NCBI GenBank assembly: GCA_002497295.1
Contig: DANO01000025.1
Span: forward strand, 92,594-156,593
DNA length: 64,000 bases
Direction: 5' to 3'
Source: Euryarchaeota archaeon UBA171
GTDB taxonomy: Archaea > Thermoplasmatota > Poseidoniia > Poseidoniales > Thalassarchaeaceae
Shown here: piece after piece, positions 33,821-42,934 of the stretch
Layout of the letters: each line of letters begins with the position of its first letter
Numbering within the stretch: position 1 is the stretch's first letter
Made by a program: the position numbers and the translations under genes
Notes under the pieces: generated by a model
What the model saw: only the letters and a program-made list of their open reading frames with translations
What the model was told of the DNA's origin: nothing
The model's database searches: none

Positions 33821-34786
33821 GTGAGTGATTCAGTTATCCGGATACGCGGACTCAGGAAGATGTATGGCCCACACGTCGCCCTTGACGGCGTTGATTTGGA
33901 TATAGGTGCCGGCGGAGTAGGGATACTGGGGCCAAATGGTTCCGGAAAATCGACTTTGTTCAAGTGTATATTGGGGCTGATAAGAATCACTGAGGGGGGC
34001 GGCACGGTTCTTGGAAAGGACATCGTGACCATGGGCTCCGAGATACGCTCTAGAATAGGCTACATGGCGGAATACGATTCTCTAGATCCAGCCCTAACTG
34101 CCGTCGACCATGTGAGATATGCCGGAGAACTCCTTGGAATGCGCCCAGATCAAGCAACACAGAGGGCACATGAAGTGCTACAGTACGTGGGTTTGGAAGA
34201 TCAGAGGTATCGTACTATCGACAGCTTCTCGACAGGCATGAGACAGGCCACAAAACTGGCATGTGCAATTGTCCATGATCCCGAGATACTTTTCTGTGAC
34301 GAACCCACCAATGGCTTGGATACGTCTGCTAGGCAATTCATGCTTGACACGCTTAGAAGAACCATCTCTGACGGAGGAGGTACCGTGATTATGACTAGTC
34401 ATGTCATGGAGGATATACAGGGTGTGTGTGAGCGAGTAGTAATGCTTTCTGGAGGGAAAGTCGTCCTTGAAGGCCGTATAGACGAACTCGCACGCCAAAT
34501 TACTAGAGAAATCGAAATATCCGTCTGGGGCGGAGCCACAAAGCTCGAGGAATGGCTGCTGACAAAAGGACATCGTGTTAGGAGAATGGGACGCGTAATG
34601 AGGGTTGAAATGAAGGGTGATGAAACAATCCCAGCAATTCTTCTTGGGGCGTCTGAGACCGATGCCCAAGTTAGAGTATTGAAGGAGTATGAGCCAGATT
34701 TGGAAGATATCTTCCTCCTAATCATGCAACGGCTGGGGAAAGAGGCAAAGGGCGCTTCTGCCATTATCGGGGGCCGTGAAGAATGA
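33821..34786 (+). CDS. ABC transporter ATPase, unit 1
   Basis: 321-residue nucleotide-binding protein of the ABC-2/drug-efflux type. Walker A GPNGSGKST, signature SFSTGMRQATK, Walker B ILFCDEPTNGLD and the H-loop TSHVMED are all present; a C-terminal extension of about 100 residues follows. The start is GTG preceded by a GGATAAGG site. First gene of a coupled array ATPase-permease-ATPase-permease, each stop overlapping the next ATG. The substrate is not evident. Confidence 0.93.
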   Translation: MSDSVIRIRGLRKMYGPHVALDGVDLDIGAGGVGILGPNGSGKSTLFKCILGLIRITEGGGTVLGKDIVTMGSEIRSRIGYMAEYDSLDPALTAVDHVRYAGELLGMRPDQATQRAHEVLQYVGLEDQRYRTIDSFSTGMRQATKLACAIVHDPEILFCDEPTNGLDTSARQFMLDTLRRTISDGGGTVIMTSHVMEDIQGVCERVVMLSGGKVVLEGRIDELARQITREIEISVWGGATKLEEWLLTKGHRVRRMGRVMRVEMKGDETIPAILLGASETDAQVRVLKEYEPDLEDIFLLIMQRLGKEAKGASAIIGGREE

Positions 34787-35790
34787 CTGAATCTGATAGC
34801 ACCGTAGCTCTCGGTGAAGCCAGGATAGAGGCGGCATACGGCTCAGGCGATGGCGATGACGATTCATCTGCAACCGTGGCAAGGCCTATGCAAGGCAGGA
34901 TATTCGAGCAGATATACCGTCCATGGAATGGACCTCTCGGTCCGCGGTGGGTCAGAAACTATGCAATCTACAGACATCACGTATACGGTATAATATCAGG
35001 CACAGGCCATCGTCGCTATCATCCATTCGTAAGGCTCTTGCTCCTCGTTGTTATTTTGGGATCGATGACCCCGATACTCATGTTATTACTTTCCACCATG
35101 GTGAGTGACGATGCAACAGGATTTCTGAATAGGATGTGGGGCGTGAATAGATACAATTTGTGGGGGAACGTGCTCGGTTATTTTCCACGCAATCTTTGCA
35201 TGTGGCCATTATTGACGGCTCTTGTAGTCGGTGGTTTGGTATCCGACGACAGGAGAAATGGGACTAGTGCGATTTACTTCTCGAGGCCTGTTTCACGGCT
35301 TGATTACGCAGCTATGAAATGGCTAAGCGCTGCCTCCGTCCTCGCTATAGTGATCCTTCTAACATACATGATGTACTATTCCGCGGCTGTCGTCTTCAAA
35401 GGAGAGGGTTGGTCGTTCATAGCCGACACGATACCAATTTTCATGGGAGGATTATTGGCCGGAATCTTCCTCGTATTTACTTACACAACGATAGGAATCG
35501 CACTTTCAAGCATAAGCACGAGTCGATTCACAGCATCAATTTCATTCCTGGGATACATCCTCGGCTCCAAACTCGTTGCATGGCTAATAGAAATACAGTT
35601 CGATACCACTTACGTGTACATGGTCAGCCCATATGACTGTCTAGCCCATGTTGGACAGTGGTTGGTCGGCCTCCCATACAACTACGATCACCCTCTCGCA
35701 CTATCGGCCATATCATTGGTAGCGATTAATGCGGCTTCATTGGCAATATTCGCAAGCCGCGTGGCATCACTGGAGGTGACTAGGGAATGA
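34783..35790 (+). CDS. ABC-2 type permease, unit 1
   Basis: 335 residues with a polar N-terminal 85 residues, then about six membrane helices. It shows DDRRNGTSAIYFSRPVSRLDY, the cytoplasmic ABC-2 element that contacts the ATPase. Overlaps the upstream ATPase and downstream second ATPase by ATGA. Pairs with the flanking ATPases to export an unknown substrate, possibly a lipid, glycan or surface polypeptide. Confidence 0.88.
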   Translation: MTESDSTVALGEARIEAAYGSGDGDDDSSATVARPMQGRIFEQIYRPWNGPLGPRWVRNYAIYRHHVYGIISGTGHRRYHPFVRLLLLVVILGSMTPILMLLLSTMVSDDATGFLNRMWGVNRYNLWGNVLGYFPRNLCMWPLLTALVVGGLVSDDRRNGTSAIYFSRPVSRLDYAAMKWLSAASVLAIVILLTYMMYYSAAVVFKGEGWSFIADTIPIFMGGLLAGIFLVFTYTTIGIALSSISTSRFTASISFLGYILGSKLVAWLIEIQFDTTYVYMVSPYDCLAHVGQWLVGLPYNYDHPLALSAISLVAINAASLAIFASRVASLEVTRE

Positions 35791-36722
35791 CAAAACCACC
35801 TGCTGTGTCTCTAGATCATGTGTCGAAGTGGTACGGCCAGGTCATAGGCATCAATGACATATCAATTGCAATTGATGGGGGTGTAACGGGCATCCTGGGT
35901 ATGAACGGTGCAGGGAAATCAACTCTCTTCAAACTCTTGATGGGCAGAATCCGGCCGAGTAAAGGATCTGTACGACTCTTTGGAACTAATCCTTGGGAAT
36001 CACCTGCTCCATATCGAAGAATTGGCTATGTTAGCGAATCAGAGAGGATGTATGATTGGATGACTTCGATTGACTTCGTATCCACTCTTGCCAGACTCCA
36101 CGGCATGACCAGGTCAGAAGCCGAATTTCGAGCTGAACAGGCTCTTTCCTTTGTCGATCTTGGAGACGTTCTGAACAAGGAGGTCGGCAAGTACAGCAAG
36201 GGTATGCGCCAACGAGTAAAAATCGCAGCAGCGCTCGTCCACGACCCTGACTTGCTCATCCTAGACGAGCCTCTACATGGCTGCGACCCCTTAGCACGAA
36301 CTAGCATAATGAACGTGATCCGGGAAATAGGTTCACGGGGAAAGACAGTATTGCTATCGAGCCACATACTGGAAGAAATCGAAAGAATAACCGAGCAGAT
36401 AGTCATCCTTCATGCAGGTAGGCTCGTCGCCCTTGGAAATCTACATGCAATTAGAGCAATGCTTGACAAGCATCCTCATCGAATACTGATACATTGTGAA
36501 GATGCAAGAGCCCTCGCATCAAGCTTCATCGACAAACAACCTGTTTATGGCGTCAGATTCCTAGACAATGAGCGACTCGAGATAATGACAAAAGATCTCT
36601 CTGAGGCGCATTCTATTTTACCAGCGCTAATCCTTGAGTCAGGAGTCCCGATACACTCTATTGAGAATCCAGATGATAATTTGGAATCTCTTCTCGGCTA
36701 TCTTGTAGGTGATTCAGGATGA
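35787..36722 (+). CDS. ABC transporter ATPase, unit 2
   Basis: 311 residues, second nucleotide-binding protein of the array. Walker A GMNGAGKST, signature KYSKGMRQRVK, Walker B LLILDEPLHGCDP and H-loop SSHILEE are complete. Differs from unit 1 in Walker A (Met-Asn) and in having Cys-Asp where the D-loop usually has Leu-Asp. Likely forms a heteromer with unit 1 or serves the second permease. Confidence 0.93.
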   Translation: MTKPPAVSLDHVSKWYGQVIGINDISIAIDGGVTGILGMNGAGKSTLFKLLMGRIRPSKGSVRLFGTNPWESPAPYRRIGYVSESERMYDWMTSIDFVSTLARLHGMTRSEAEFRAEQALSFVDLGDVLNKEVGKYSKGMRQRVKIAAALVHDPDLLILDEPLHGCDPLARTSIMNVIREIGSRGKTVLLSSHILEEIERITEQIVILHAGRLVALGNLHAIRAMLDKHPHRILIHCEDARALASSFIDKQPVYGVRFLDNERLEIMTKDLSEAHSILPALILESGVPIHSIENPDDNLESLLGYLVGDSG

Positions 36723-38350
36723 GCAGGGGGGATCGGATAGACTCCGAAGGAAGACGCCTAGCTACTACTGTGTGGACAGCTCTTGACAGAAAAGCTGGAG
36801 CGATAATCGAACTCACAGTCAGGCAACTCAAGAACAAGACCTCCACATGGACTGTAATGGGCGTCTCTGTCCTATTGCTAACACTCCTCTCAGCGTTCTA
36901 TATCGACTCGGTAAGGGAAGGCTTCGAATCCATCGATAATGATGGTGACTCTGTTGATTTCGATGGCGATGGCTATCCTCTTGGACAGGAGATGAAGTAC
37001 GGGTCCAGCGATTACGATGAAAGAGAATACCCTGGCGCTGCTATTTTCATACCCGAGAATCAAATTAACTACTGGGGCGTTAGAACACATTCTGGAAACT
37101 ACACCTGGCAAGCCTCTGGCCCATCCAAATTCACAGGAAGTTGGGAAAATATCTCCACTAATTATGCTGAATATGGTGATGAATGCCCTGAAATAATCGG
37201 AGAGGATCTGGCGAATACCCCCTACGGATATAGCTCATTTGCATGCACTCTTGCCGACAACTCCGTGTATGTCCAATTCTTGAGATTCGATGGAAACGGA
37301 ACTCTGGCAGTCGCCGAAGGCTGGAACGCAGAGTATGGTAGAACAACCGAGAGCTACTATGTCGCACCAGATCCGCCAAGCGCGTATATCGATGAAGACG
37401 GACTGGACTGGGACTCTGAAAACCCCTCTCAAAGCCAGGGATTCGATGATGACGGAGACTGCACTCAAGAGGGATACTATCTCCCTACGGGAAGTCAGAA
37501 TGACGATGATAACAGGAATGGCGTGGCCTGCGACGTGCAGTGGATAAGAGGTCCGGATGGCTCTGTGCTGCAGATAAATCCGGATTATCTGGTCGATGAG
37601 GATCCTGTTGACTCAGAACTTCTGGGGGAATCTTCCCACAGGTCGTTCATAATCGCGACTGGGAAAATCGCATTCGCCATGATTATCGGTATATTCATGC
37701 CTCTATTCTTGGCGCTCGGACTTATCCGTGATGAGAGTGAGAATGGAACTTTACATTATTTACTTTCAAAACCAATTCACCGTGGAGAATTCATAGTATA
37801 CAGACTCTCTGGGTATCTCATATTCACCGGCGGTTTCGTACTTGCGATGTCTCTCCTTATGGCTGCTGTTACTGTAACTCTCGGGCCGGATGGCAATAGG
37901 TTGGGAGACATCAACGTCTGGTTCGGGATAGGCGTAGTAACTGTGTTATCTCTTGCAGCATATGGCTCAATCTTCAATGCAATGGGTCTCGCATCCCCGA
38001 AATATGGTGTTTATTTTGCGCTGGTGTACGGCGTATACGAATTCGCAATGGCCGTCATGACATTATTCGGAGCAGATCTAGTCCCGATAATCTCAGTTTC
38101 TCATTGGTCTCTTCAAATGATAGATGCGATTGTAATTCTAGCTTGGCCGGATACCATCATGCTCGCCCAGATGGCCACTGCATTCAATCTTGAAAGTGGT
38201 TTAGCATTCTTCTGGAACCCTCCTGTACACACTTTCGGAACAGGCTCATCAGCCCTAGCAATGAGCCTTAGCGTAGTCGTACTTCTCGCATTCATAACAC
38301 TCCCAGTACTCATCGGTCAATCCATATTCAATAGGAGGGAGATTGATTGA
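36719..38350 (+). CDS. ABC-2 type permease, unit 2, with large Asp-rich extracellular domain
   Basis: 543 residues. After an N-terminal helix (about 44-60) comes an extracellular domain of some 230 residues rich in Asp/Gly/Asn turns (DNDGDSVDFDGDG, DDDGDCTQEG, DDDNRNGVACD), similar to EF-hand or thrombospondin-3 calcium-binding loops. Then about six helices with the ABC-2 motif RDESENGTLHYLLSKPI. The gene overlaps the preceding ATPase by ATGA. The extracellular domain resembles that of lipoprotein or polymer exporters, but no substrate can be named. Confidence 0.85.
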   Translation: MSRGDRIDSEGRRLATTVWTALDRKAGAIIELTVRQLKNKTSTWTVMGVSVLLLTLLSAFYIDSVREGFESIDNDGDSVDFDGDGYPLGQEMKYGSSDYDEREYPGAAIFIPENQINYWGVRTHSGNYTWQASGPSKFTGSWENISTNYAEYGDECPEIIGEDLANTPYGYSSFACTLADNSVYVQFLRFDGNGTLAVAEGWNAEYGRTTESYYVAPDPPSAYIDEDGLDWDSENPSQSQGFDDDGDCTQEGYYLPTGSQNDDDNRNGVACDVQWIRGPDGSVLQINPDYLVDEDPVDSELLGESSHRSFIIATGKIAFAMIIGIFMPLFLALGLIRDESENGTLHYLLSKPIHRGEFIVYRLSGYLIFTGGFVLAMSLLMAAVTVTLGPDGNRLGDINVWFGIGVVTVLSLAAYGSIFNAMGLASPKYGVYFALVYGVYEFAMAVMTLFGADLVPIISVSHWSLQMIDAIVILAWPDTIMLAQMATAFNLESGLAFFWNPPVHTFGTGSSALAMSLSVVVLLAFITLPVLIGQSIFNRREID

Positions 38351-39540
38351 ATGATCAGATGAAAAGATTCGGAGGGGATCTTTCTACCATGTGGCGATTC
38401 GACATACTCCCGCCTATCAAGAGACTCTCGTGGTGGTGGTGGTGGTTCATCCTAGTTCTACCAGACTCGAAACACCCTGAGAGATCCCGGCAACTCATGG
38501 TTCTTTGGTCAACCAAGGAGACTCCCTCGATTAGGGTGAACAACCATTGGTGGAAGCCCGGGGCCAGGATGGCAATTGATGAGCATGATGGCCACGTTCT
38601 GCCGGGAATGGTGTGTGCATGGTGGTATGATGGGGATGTGATGCACGAGCCAGCTCGTATGACCGAATGCCGAATTGCAGCATTAACAGACACACATCCT
38701 GATTGGCCAGGAGAAGGGATGGGCATAGGCGGCGGAGCAGTGGTTCCCCTCACAAGCGATGATCTGTCCTTCGGCATGCTGCCCGACCTAAGCAAGATGT
38801 GGCTTTCATTCAAGCCAGATCATGAGTCAAACCCCGACCTTCCAAAATCCTTCGAGGCAGAATTGACTCCTTGGTGGGAACGCCCAAGCAGCGCAACATA
38901 TGCGAATAACGTCTACGCAATGGGGATGGGGTATGATATCCTCAGAATACATGCTATGAAAGCCAAGGTATTGATTGACGGAGAGGCTGTAGAAGGTTCA
39001 GCATACTTTCAGAAGGTGACTGTGCAGGCTCCTAGCGTTCCCTGGTTCTGGGGTTTCCTCCATTTTGATGATGGGACATACCTGGATTGGTTCTTACCTC
39101 ACATCTCAGGGTCGATGTCAAAGAAAGACTCAGCACCCTGGTCCAAAAGGGATTCAATAAGATGGCCAAGTAATGCCAGGGGCCTGATGCACGATCGATC
39201 CAGAGGCACTACTGAGAAACTCGAGCAAGGATCGATTGAACTCATTCGTCCAGATGAGCCAAATGCATTGAGAGATTCAGATGGTTCGCTACTTCCAAGA
39301 TTCAGGATAAGACTCCATAACGACAGAGTGAATGTGGAGCTCCAAGTAAGAGCCACTTCAAGGGCGCACTGGACTTTCGATCAACCCACTCGAGCAGGCC
39401 TAACAAGTCATCTCACATACAACGAGTACCCTCTCGAAGTAGAGCATATCCTCCTATCTGACGAGGCCGGCGACAGGAATATTTCAGACTTCAAGTGGAT
39501 ACGCGGCAATGCAGAGCATGCCTGGGGAATCCTAAATTGA
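38347..39540 (+). CDS. Trp-rich beta-structured protein coupled to the ABC array
   Basis: 397 residues, soluble, exceptionally rich in Trp, with five consecutive Trp near residue 30 (SWWWWWF). The pattern of beta strands with aromatic residues and the block VPWFWGFLHFDDGTYLDWF weakly suggest a lipocalin-like (CrtC/AttH-type) fold, which would bind a hydrophobic ligand; this is tentative. The frame opens with TTG overlapping the permease stop; an ATG lies four codons in. A GGAGGGAG site precedes. Coupling to the exporter suggests a partner or substrate-handling protein. Confidence 0.5.
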   Translation: MNDQMKRFGGDLSTMWRFDILPPIKRLSWWWWWFILVLPDSKHPERSRQLMVLWSTKETPSIRVNNHWWKPGARMAIDEHDGHVLPGMVCAWWYDGDVMHEPARMTECRIAALTDTHPDWPGEGMGIGGGAVVPLTSDDLSFGMLPDLSKMWLSFKPDHESNPDLPKSFEAELTPWWERPSSATYANNVYAMGMGYDILRIHAMKAKVLIDGEAVEGSAYFQKVTVQAPSVPWFWGFLHFDDGTYLDWFLPHISGSMSKKDSAPWSKRDSIRWPSNARGLMHDRSRGTTEKLEQGSIELIRPDEPNALRDSDGSLLPRFRIRLHNDRVNVELQVRATSRAHWTFDQPTRAGLTSHLTYNEYPLEVEHILLSDEAGDRNISDFKWIRGNAEHAWGILN

Positions 39541-39561
39541 AATGAAATATCTCAAACAACC

Positions 39562-40491
39562 ATGGCCAATACCGGGGACCAACTCAATAGTGAGGCTACT
39601 AGGAACAAAATACCTACGTTGACAGACTCCGAGCAAATTCTATGGATAGGCCACCCTACAGCACGTAGCATGTATGGGAGATATGTTCTAGGGGGCTTGA
39701 TGGGAGGGGTGTACTTATTTTTCTGGTGGGCGAATATGTCTGAAAGACCACAGGGGGAAGGGCAGATGGCATTTGTAATCAAGACGCTTCATCTTGGCGC
39801 AGACCTCTCAGGTGTCTTCGGACTCTTGCTGGTTATGCTAATACTTGCTAAAATAATCCATTTTTCCAATGGCCCTGCCTCCGGAAAGTGGACCATCCTG
39901 TGGGTCGTCTTTTCAGCCGTATTGCCAGCTCTCTGGGTCTCCATGGAAATCGGTATCAACGTTGCTGGCTTTTTTGGGGACGGAGATTTCCCCCTGCCTA
40001 GCTGGGGTAATGGCTACTATTTCCTTCTGGGCCCCATGTTTGCAGGGGTTCTGATTGCATTCACGGCGATTTACCAAAGAGCATTCACATATGCAATAAC
40101 TGATCGCCGGATACACCTGATTAAGCGATTCATGTATCTCGATGCGAATAGCCAGAGCATCGGATACGACAGAATCGAGAATCTCATCGTCCAGACGTCA
40201 ATCACTAGCAGATTGCTTAGATTCGGAACGATACAGATACTCACCGCTTCAGGCCTGAATATTGCATCCGACTCGACTTCTGTAGCAGCAGGAGTATCGA
40301 ATGACATTCCAAATGACGAGCCTCCAGGGGGGATACGGAAACTATTCTCGGGGATTGGATTATTCCTCTCGTTCAAAAGAACTAGGCCGAAGGCGGTGAA
40401 TGAACCTGAGTCCTGTATATACGGAATTCATGCTCCTGAGAAGATACATCTTCTAATTAATCAGACATCCGATGCATTCCGGATGTCGTAA
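39562..40491 (+). CDS. Bacterial-type PH domain (bPH2/YdbS-like) membrane protein
   Basis: 309 residues. An N-terminal polar region with EQILWIGHPTARSMYG is followed by three or four membrane helices, then the bacterial PH-domain strand set YAITDRRIHLIKRFMYLDANSQ and GYDRIENLIVQTSITSRLLRFGTIQI. A basic C-terminal segment ends it. Such proteins often sit at the membrane with transporters or secretion systems. It begins 21 bp after the Trp-rich gene and is probably the last gene of the ABC operon. Confidence 0.8.
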   Translation: MANTGDQLNSEATRNKIPTLTDSEQILWIGHPTARSMYGRYVLGGLMGGVYLFFWWANMSERPQGEGQMAFVIKTLHLGADLSGVFGLLLVMLILAKIIHFSNGPASGKWTILWVVFSAVLPALWVSMEIGINVAGFFGDGDFPLPSWGNGYYFLLGPMFAGVLIAFTAIYQRAFTYAITDRRIHLIKRFMYLDANSQSIGYDRIENLIVQTSITSRLLRFGTIQILTASGLNIASDSTSVAAGVSNDIPNDEPPGGIRKLFSGIGLFLSFKRTRPKAVNEPESCIYGIHAPEKIHLLINQTSDAFRMS

Positions 40492-40568
40492 ATGGGCCTG
40501 ACGATCCTCTGGGCACAGGCATATCGTTGATAACCGAAAGCATCTTGGTTGTAGTACGAGGGATTCGC

Positions 40569-41114
40569 ATGTCCGAAGAAGATATCATCACAATAGCTGC
40601 ACAACACATCACTCGAGGCGATTATATGACTGCAATGTCGATATTTGAGGAGCACGTAAGCACTTCTCCGGACGACCCTGCTGGATACCACGGCTGGGCA
40701 GAAGCAGCAATGTTCGAAATACAAGAAAATGGAAATTTTGATGAAAAAGGGAATGATAGAATAAATGAGGGCAAAGTCCAATCTTATCTAAAAAAAGCAG
40801 CTGGTTTAGAACCAGATAATGCTGAGTACCAAGCTGCACTTGCAAATGCTCTCATCGAGTTCGATCGTGTCCCCATGGCTATCCGAGAATTCAAGAAACT
40901 GATTGAGCTTGGTAAGAAAACAGAGGATGTCGATGTTTCATTCCATCTTTATGAAGCTGCTAAACAATTAATTGATTGTATCGATGTTAAGGTTGGTTAT
41001 GATCGAAGTGAGCAGTTTGCAAGACAATTTATTCCCGTTGCAATAGAATTTGCCATCCTAGGATTAGGTTTTTCTTCTGTCGAAGAAGCAATGGAGCACT
41101 TGGCCGAGGAGTAA
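40569..41114 (+). CDS. TPR-repeat protein
   Basis: About 181 residues with three or so tetratricopeptide-like helical pairs (DYMTAMSIFEEHVSTSPDDPAGYHGWAEA; LEPDNAEYQAALANALIEF), a protein-protein interaction scaffold. The frame is open from a TTG at 40527; the ATG (MSEEDIIT) is chosen because the TPR pattern starts there. The gene is more AT-rich than its neighbours and uses Lys/Asn codons freely. It precedes truA by two bases. Partner unknown. Confidence 0.75.
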   Translation: MSEEDIITIAAQHITRGDYMTAMSIFEEHVSTSPDDPAGYHGWAEAAMFEIQENGNFDEKGNDRINEGKVQSYLKKAAGLEPDNAEYQAALANALIEFDRVPMAIREFKKLIELGKKTEDVDVSFHLYEAAKQLIDCIDVKVGYDRSEQFARQFIPVAIEFAILGLGFSSVEEAMEHLAEE

Positions 41115-41116
41115 AT

Positions 41117-42007
41117 GTGTGGCCCGGCCCAGAAGCCGAGAGTTTCGTCCTCGCAGTAGGCTATCACGGTGCAGCGTACAGCGGATCACAAATACAACCC
41201 GATATGCCTACAGTACAAGGCGAGATAAAGGACATCATCGAAGAATTGAATTGGTCTGAGAATGCAAAAATACGGCTATCATCGAGAACGGATGCAGGCG
41301 TAAGCGCGAGAATGAACTTAATCGATCTGGAACTCGAACAGTCACTCATGAAGAACTTAGACGAATCTAGAATCATCAGGGCTATTGGAGATAGGCTGTC
41401 ACCACAGCTATGCGTATGGGGTGTTTTTAGAAGAAAATCTTCCTTACCAATACGGCTAGCAGCTTCTCGCACCTATTTGTATCGTCTAGATATGATTCAT
41501 GGTTGGAAAAATGATTCAGATCAGAATATTCTGGAAGAAATATGTTCAATTTTCTCTGGAAAACATGATTTTTCAGCCTTCTCGAGACCGGATCCTGAAA
41601 GACTCCCCATCAGGACTGTCGATGAGTGCGCGCTCTGGAGGCGCGAAGATGGCGGAATCATCGGATTCAAAGTTACAGCCGAGTCATTCCTGTGGAATCA
41701 GGTTAGAAGAATGGCTTCAGCGATCAATGCAGTGAATAGCTCAAATTCAAGCATTGATGAAATCGTGGATGCCCTTCGGAACCCTGGCCGTGCTAGGGAT
41801 TTAGGCAGAGCTCCGGCCGATGCACTACTGCTCTGGAACATCCAGCACAGGGACACCCCCCTCTCATGGATCGCCCCTCTCCCGGAATTGTCGTTTCACG
41901 CGCCTCCGCTTAGTTCAGACCCTAGAAGCATAGCACGCTGGCGCGCTACAGCTTTATCTGAGATACATACGCTTCTCGAGTCCGATTGGACTTCTAGGTT
42001 CACCTGA
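41117..42007 (+). CDS. truA: tRNA pseudouridine synthase A
   Basis: Converts uridines 38-40 of tRNA anticodon arms to pseudouridine. 296 residues. The catalytic Asp is in LSSRTDAGVSA, with the N-terminal LAVGYHGAAYSGSQIQPD substrate region, and the C-terminal FLWNQVRRMASAI motif that completes the fold. It needs a GTG start (ATG two bases earlier is out of frame). Downstream of the TPR gene by two bases; its 3' end overlaps the convergent ribK gene by 8 bp. Confidence 0.94.
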   Translation: MWPGPEAESFVLAVGYHGAAYSGSQIQPDMPTVQGEIKDIIEELNWSENAKIRLSSRTDAGVSARMNLIDLELEQSLMKNLDESRIIRAIGDRLSPQLCVWGVFRRKSSLPIRLAASRTYLYRLDMIHGWKNDSDQNILEEICSIFSGKHDFSAFSRPDPERLPIRTVDECALWRREDGGIIGFKVTAESFLWNQVRRMASAINAVNSSNSSIDEIVDALRNPGRARDLGRAPADALLLWNIQHRDTPLSWIAPLPELSFHAPPLSSDPRSIARWRATALSEIHTLLESDWTSRFT

Positions 42008-42440
42008 CAATCAAGGAAACAAAGTCCCCATCATCGGCAGGAAGCAACTCTCTAAGAAATGAACTTGCAATTATTTCAGCAGTCTCAGTATGCCGTGTAA
42101 GGTCTGGAATGAGTATGGCACATCCATGCCAAGAAGAGCCATCTCTCGATATTGAGGCCAGGAATGCCGTAGCCCCTCCAAATGAGCGTCCCTCTCTCTC
42201 AAAACCATTTATTCTCCGGGGTTCGACATCTTCGATAGTATCGCCATCACACAGACCAGCCACTGCCCTCAGACCGGCGTATATCTCCAGGTTTTCCCCT
42301 ATGACTTCGATATTCAAAGTTCCAGGCCACGCAGTTGCACCTAGTACCTCTCTAAACTGCTCCTGGTAGTGCGGCTGGGACATGAAAACCTGAGCTCTCC
42401 CGAGGCCACTCGCCACCTTGCCCTGTATTTTTATCCCCAT
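42000..42440 (-). CDS. ribK: CTP-dependent riboflavin kinase (archaeal DUF120 type)
   Basis: Makes FMN from riboflavin using CTP, the archaeal enzyme. About 146 residues. Conserved features: GKVASGLGRAQVFMS (nucleotide loop), the GATAWPGTLNIEV block that binds flavin and the C-terminal TAEIIASSFLRELLPADDGDFV. The ATG is chosen over a GTG three codons before. Converges on truA with a short overlap. An FMN-binding flavoprotein gene elsewhere in the window would be a client. Confidence 0.9.
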   Translation of the reverse strand: MGIKIQGKVASGLGRAQVFMSQPHYQEQFREVLGATAWPGTLNIEVIGENLEIYAGLRAVAGLCDGDTIEDVEPRRINGFEREGRSFGGATAFLASISRDGSSWHGCAILIPDLTRHTETAEIIASSFLRELLPADDGDFVSLIVR

Positions 42441-42513
42441 CACGCCCACACCTTTTCTACATCTGCCTCACAATATTCTCGCAATCACTGTTTACGGCTG
42501 TAATCTCTTCCAA

Positions 42514-42846
42514 CTACTTCGAAATCAGTGTAGCACCAGTTTCAGTGCGAATAATTGACCCGTCTTTGAGGACATGGACGCTCATCACAGCCTCTGTGGT
42601 TCCGTCTGGGAAGTCCATCACCGAGTGCTCGACCAGTATCTCGTCGTTTTCATAGATGCATCTGGTATCGCGGACAACGACCTTTTCGTTGGCCATCATC
42701 ATCTTCATCATCTCCACCATCTGCTCTCTATTCATCGATGTGCCGGACTGGTGCCTGACGAACTCGTAGTCACCATGGAACAGGTCAGTGTACATGCCTG
42801 CATCTCTCTGATCTAGCGCTTTGGTCATTGTATCGTATAGGGTCAT
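42514..42846 (-). CDS. NTF2/SnoaL-like small protein
   Basis: About 110 residues with the NTF2-like cone pattern: N-terminal helix (YDTMTKALDQRDAGMYTDLF), then a methionine-rich helix (MVEMMKMMM) and four beta strands ending ISK. Members include ketosteroid isomerases and many binding proteins, so function cannot be assigned. The ATG used (MTLYDTMTK) gives the usual length; a frame eight codons longer is open. Divergent from the kbl-like gene. Confidence 0.65.
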   Translation of the reverse strand: MTLYDTMTKALDQRDAGMYTDLFHGDYEFVRHQSGTSMNREQMVEMMKMMMANEKVVVRDTRCIYENDEILVEHSVMDFPDGTTEAVMSVHVLKDGSIIRTETGATLISK

Positions 42847-42934
42847 GATGTCCGACTCTAGAACCAACATTTCATTGTTCGTTATTCATAACTTAATTGG
42901 CAATAGCCATTTACTCCCTATTCCACAGCAAAGC

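Noticed and set aside
33807..33824. Five-codon frame (ATG GAG GAT AAG GTG TGA) ahead of the ABC operon, possible leader peptide
   Set aside because: It overlaps the GTG start of the ATPase, but no attenuator-like stem-loop or repeated rare codon is seen; not enough to call a regulatory leader.
38430..38446. TGG trinucleotide run as a microsatellite
   Set aside because: Only five units, in frame, encoding Trp within an otherwise Trp-rich protein; treated as coding, not as a repeat feature.
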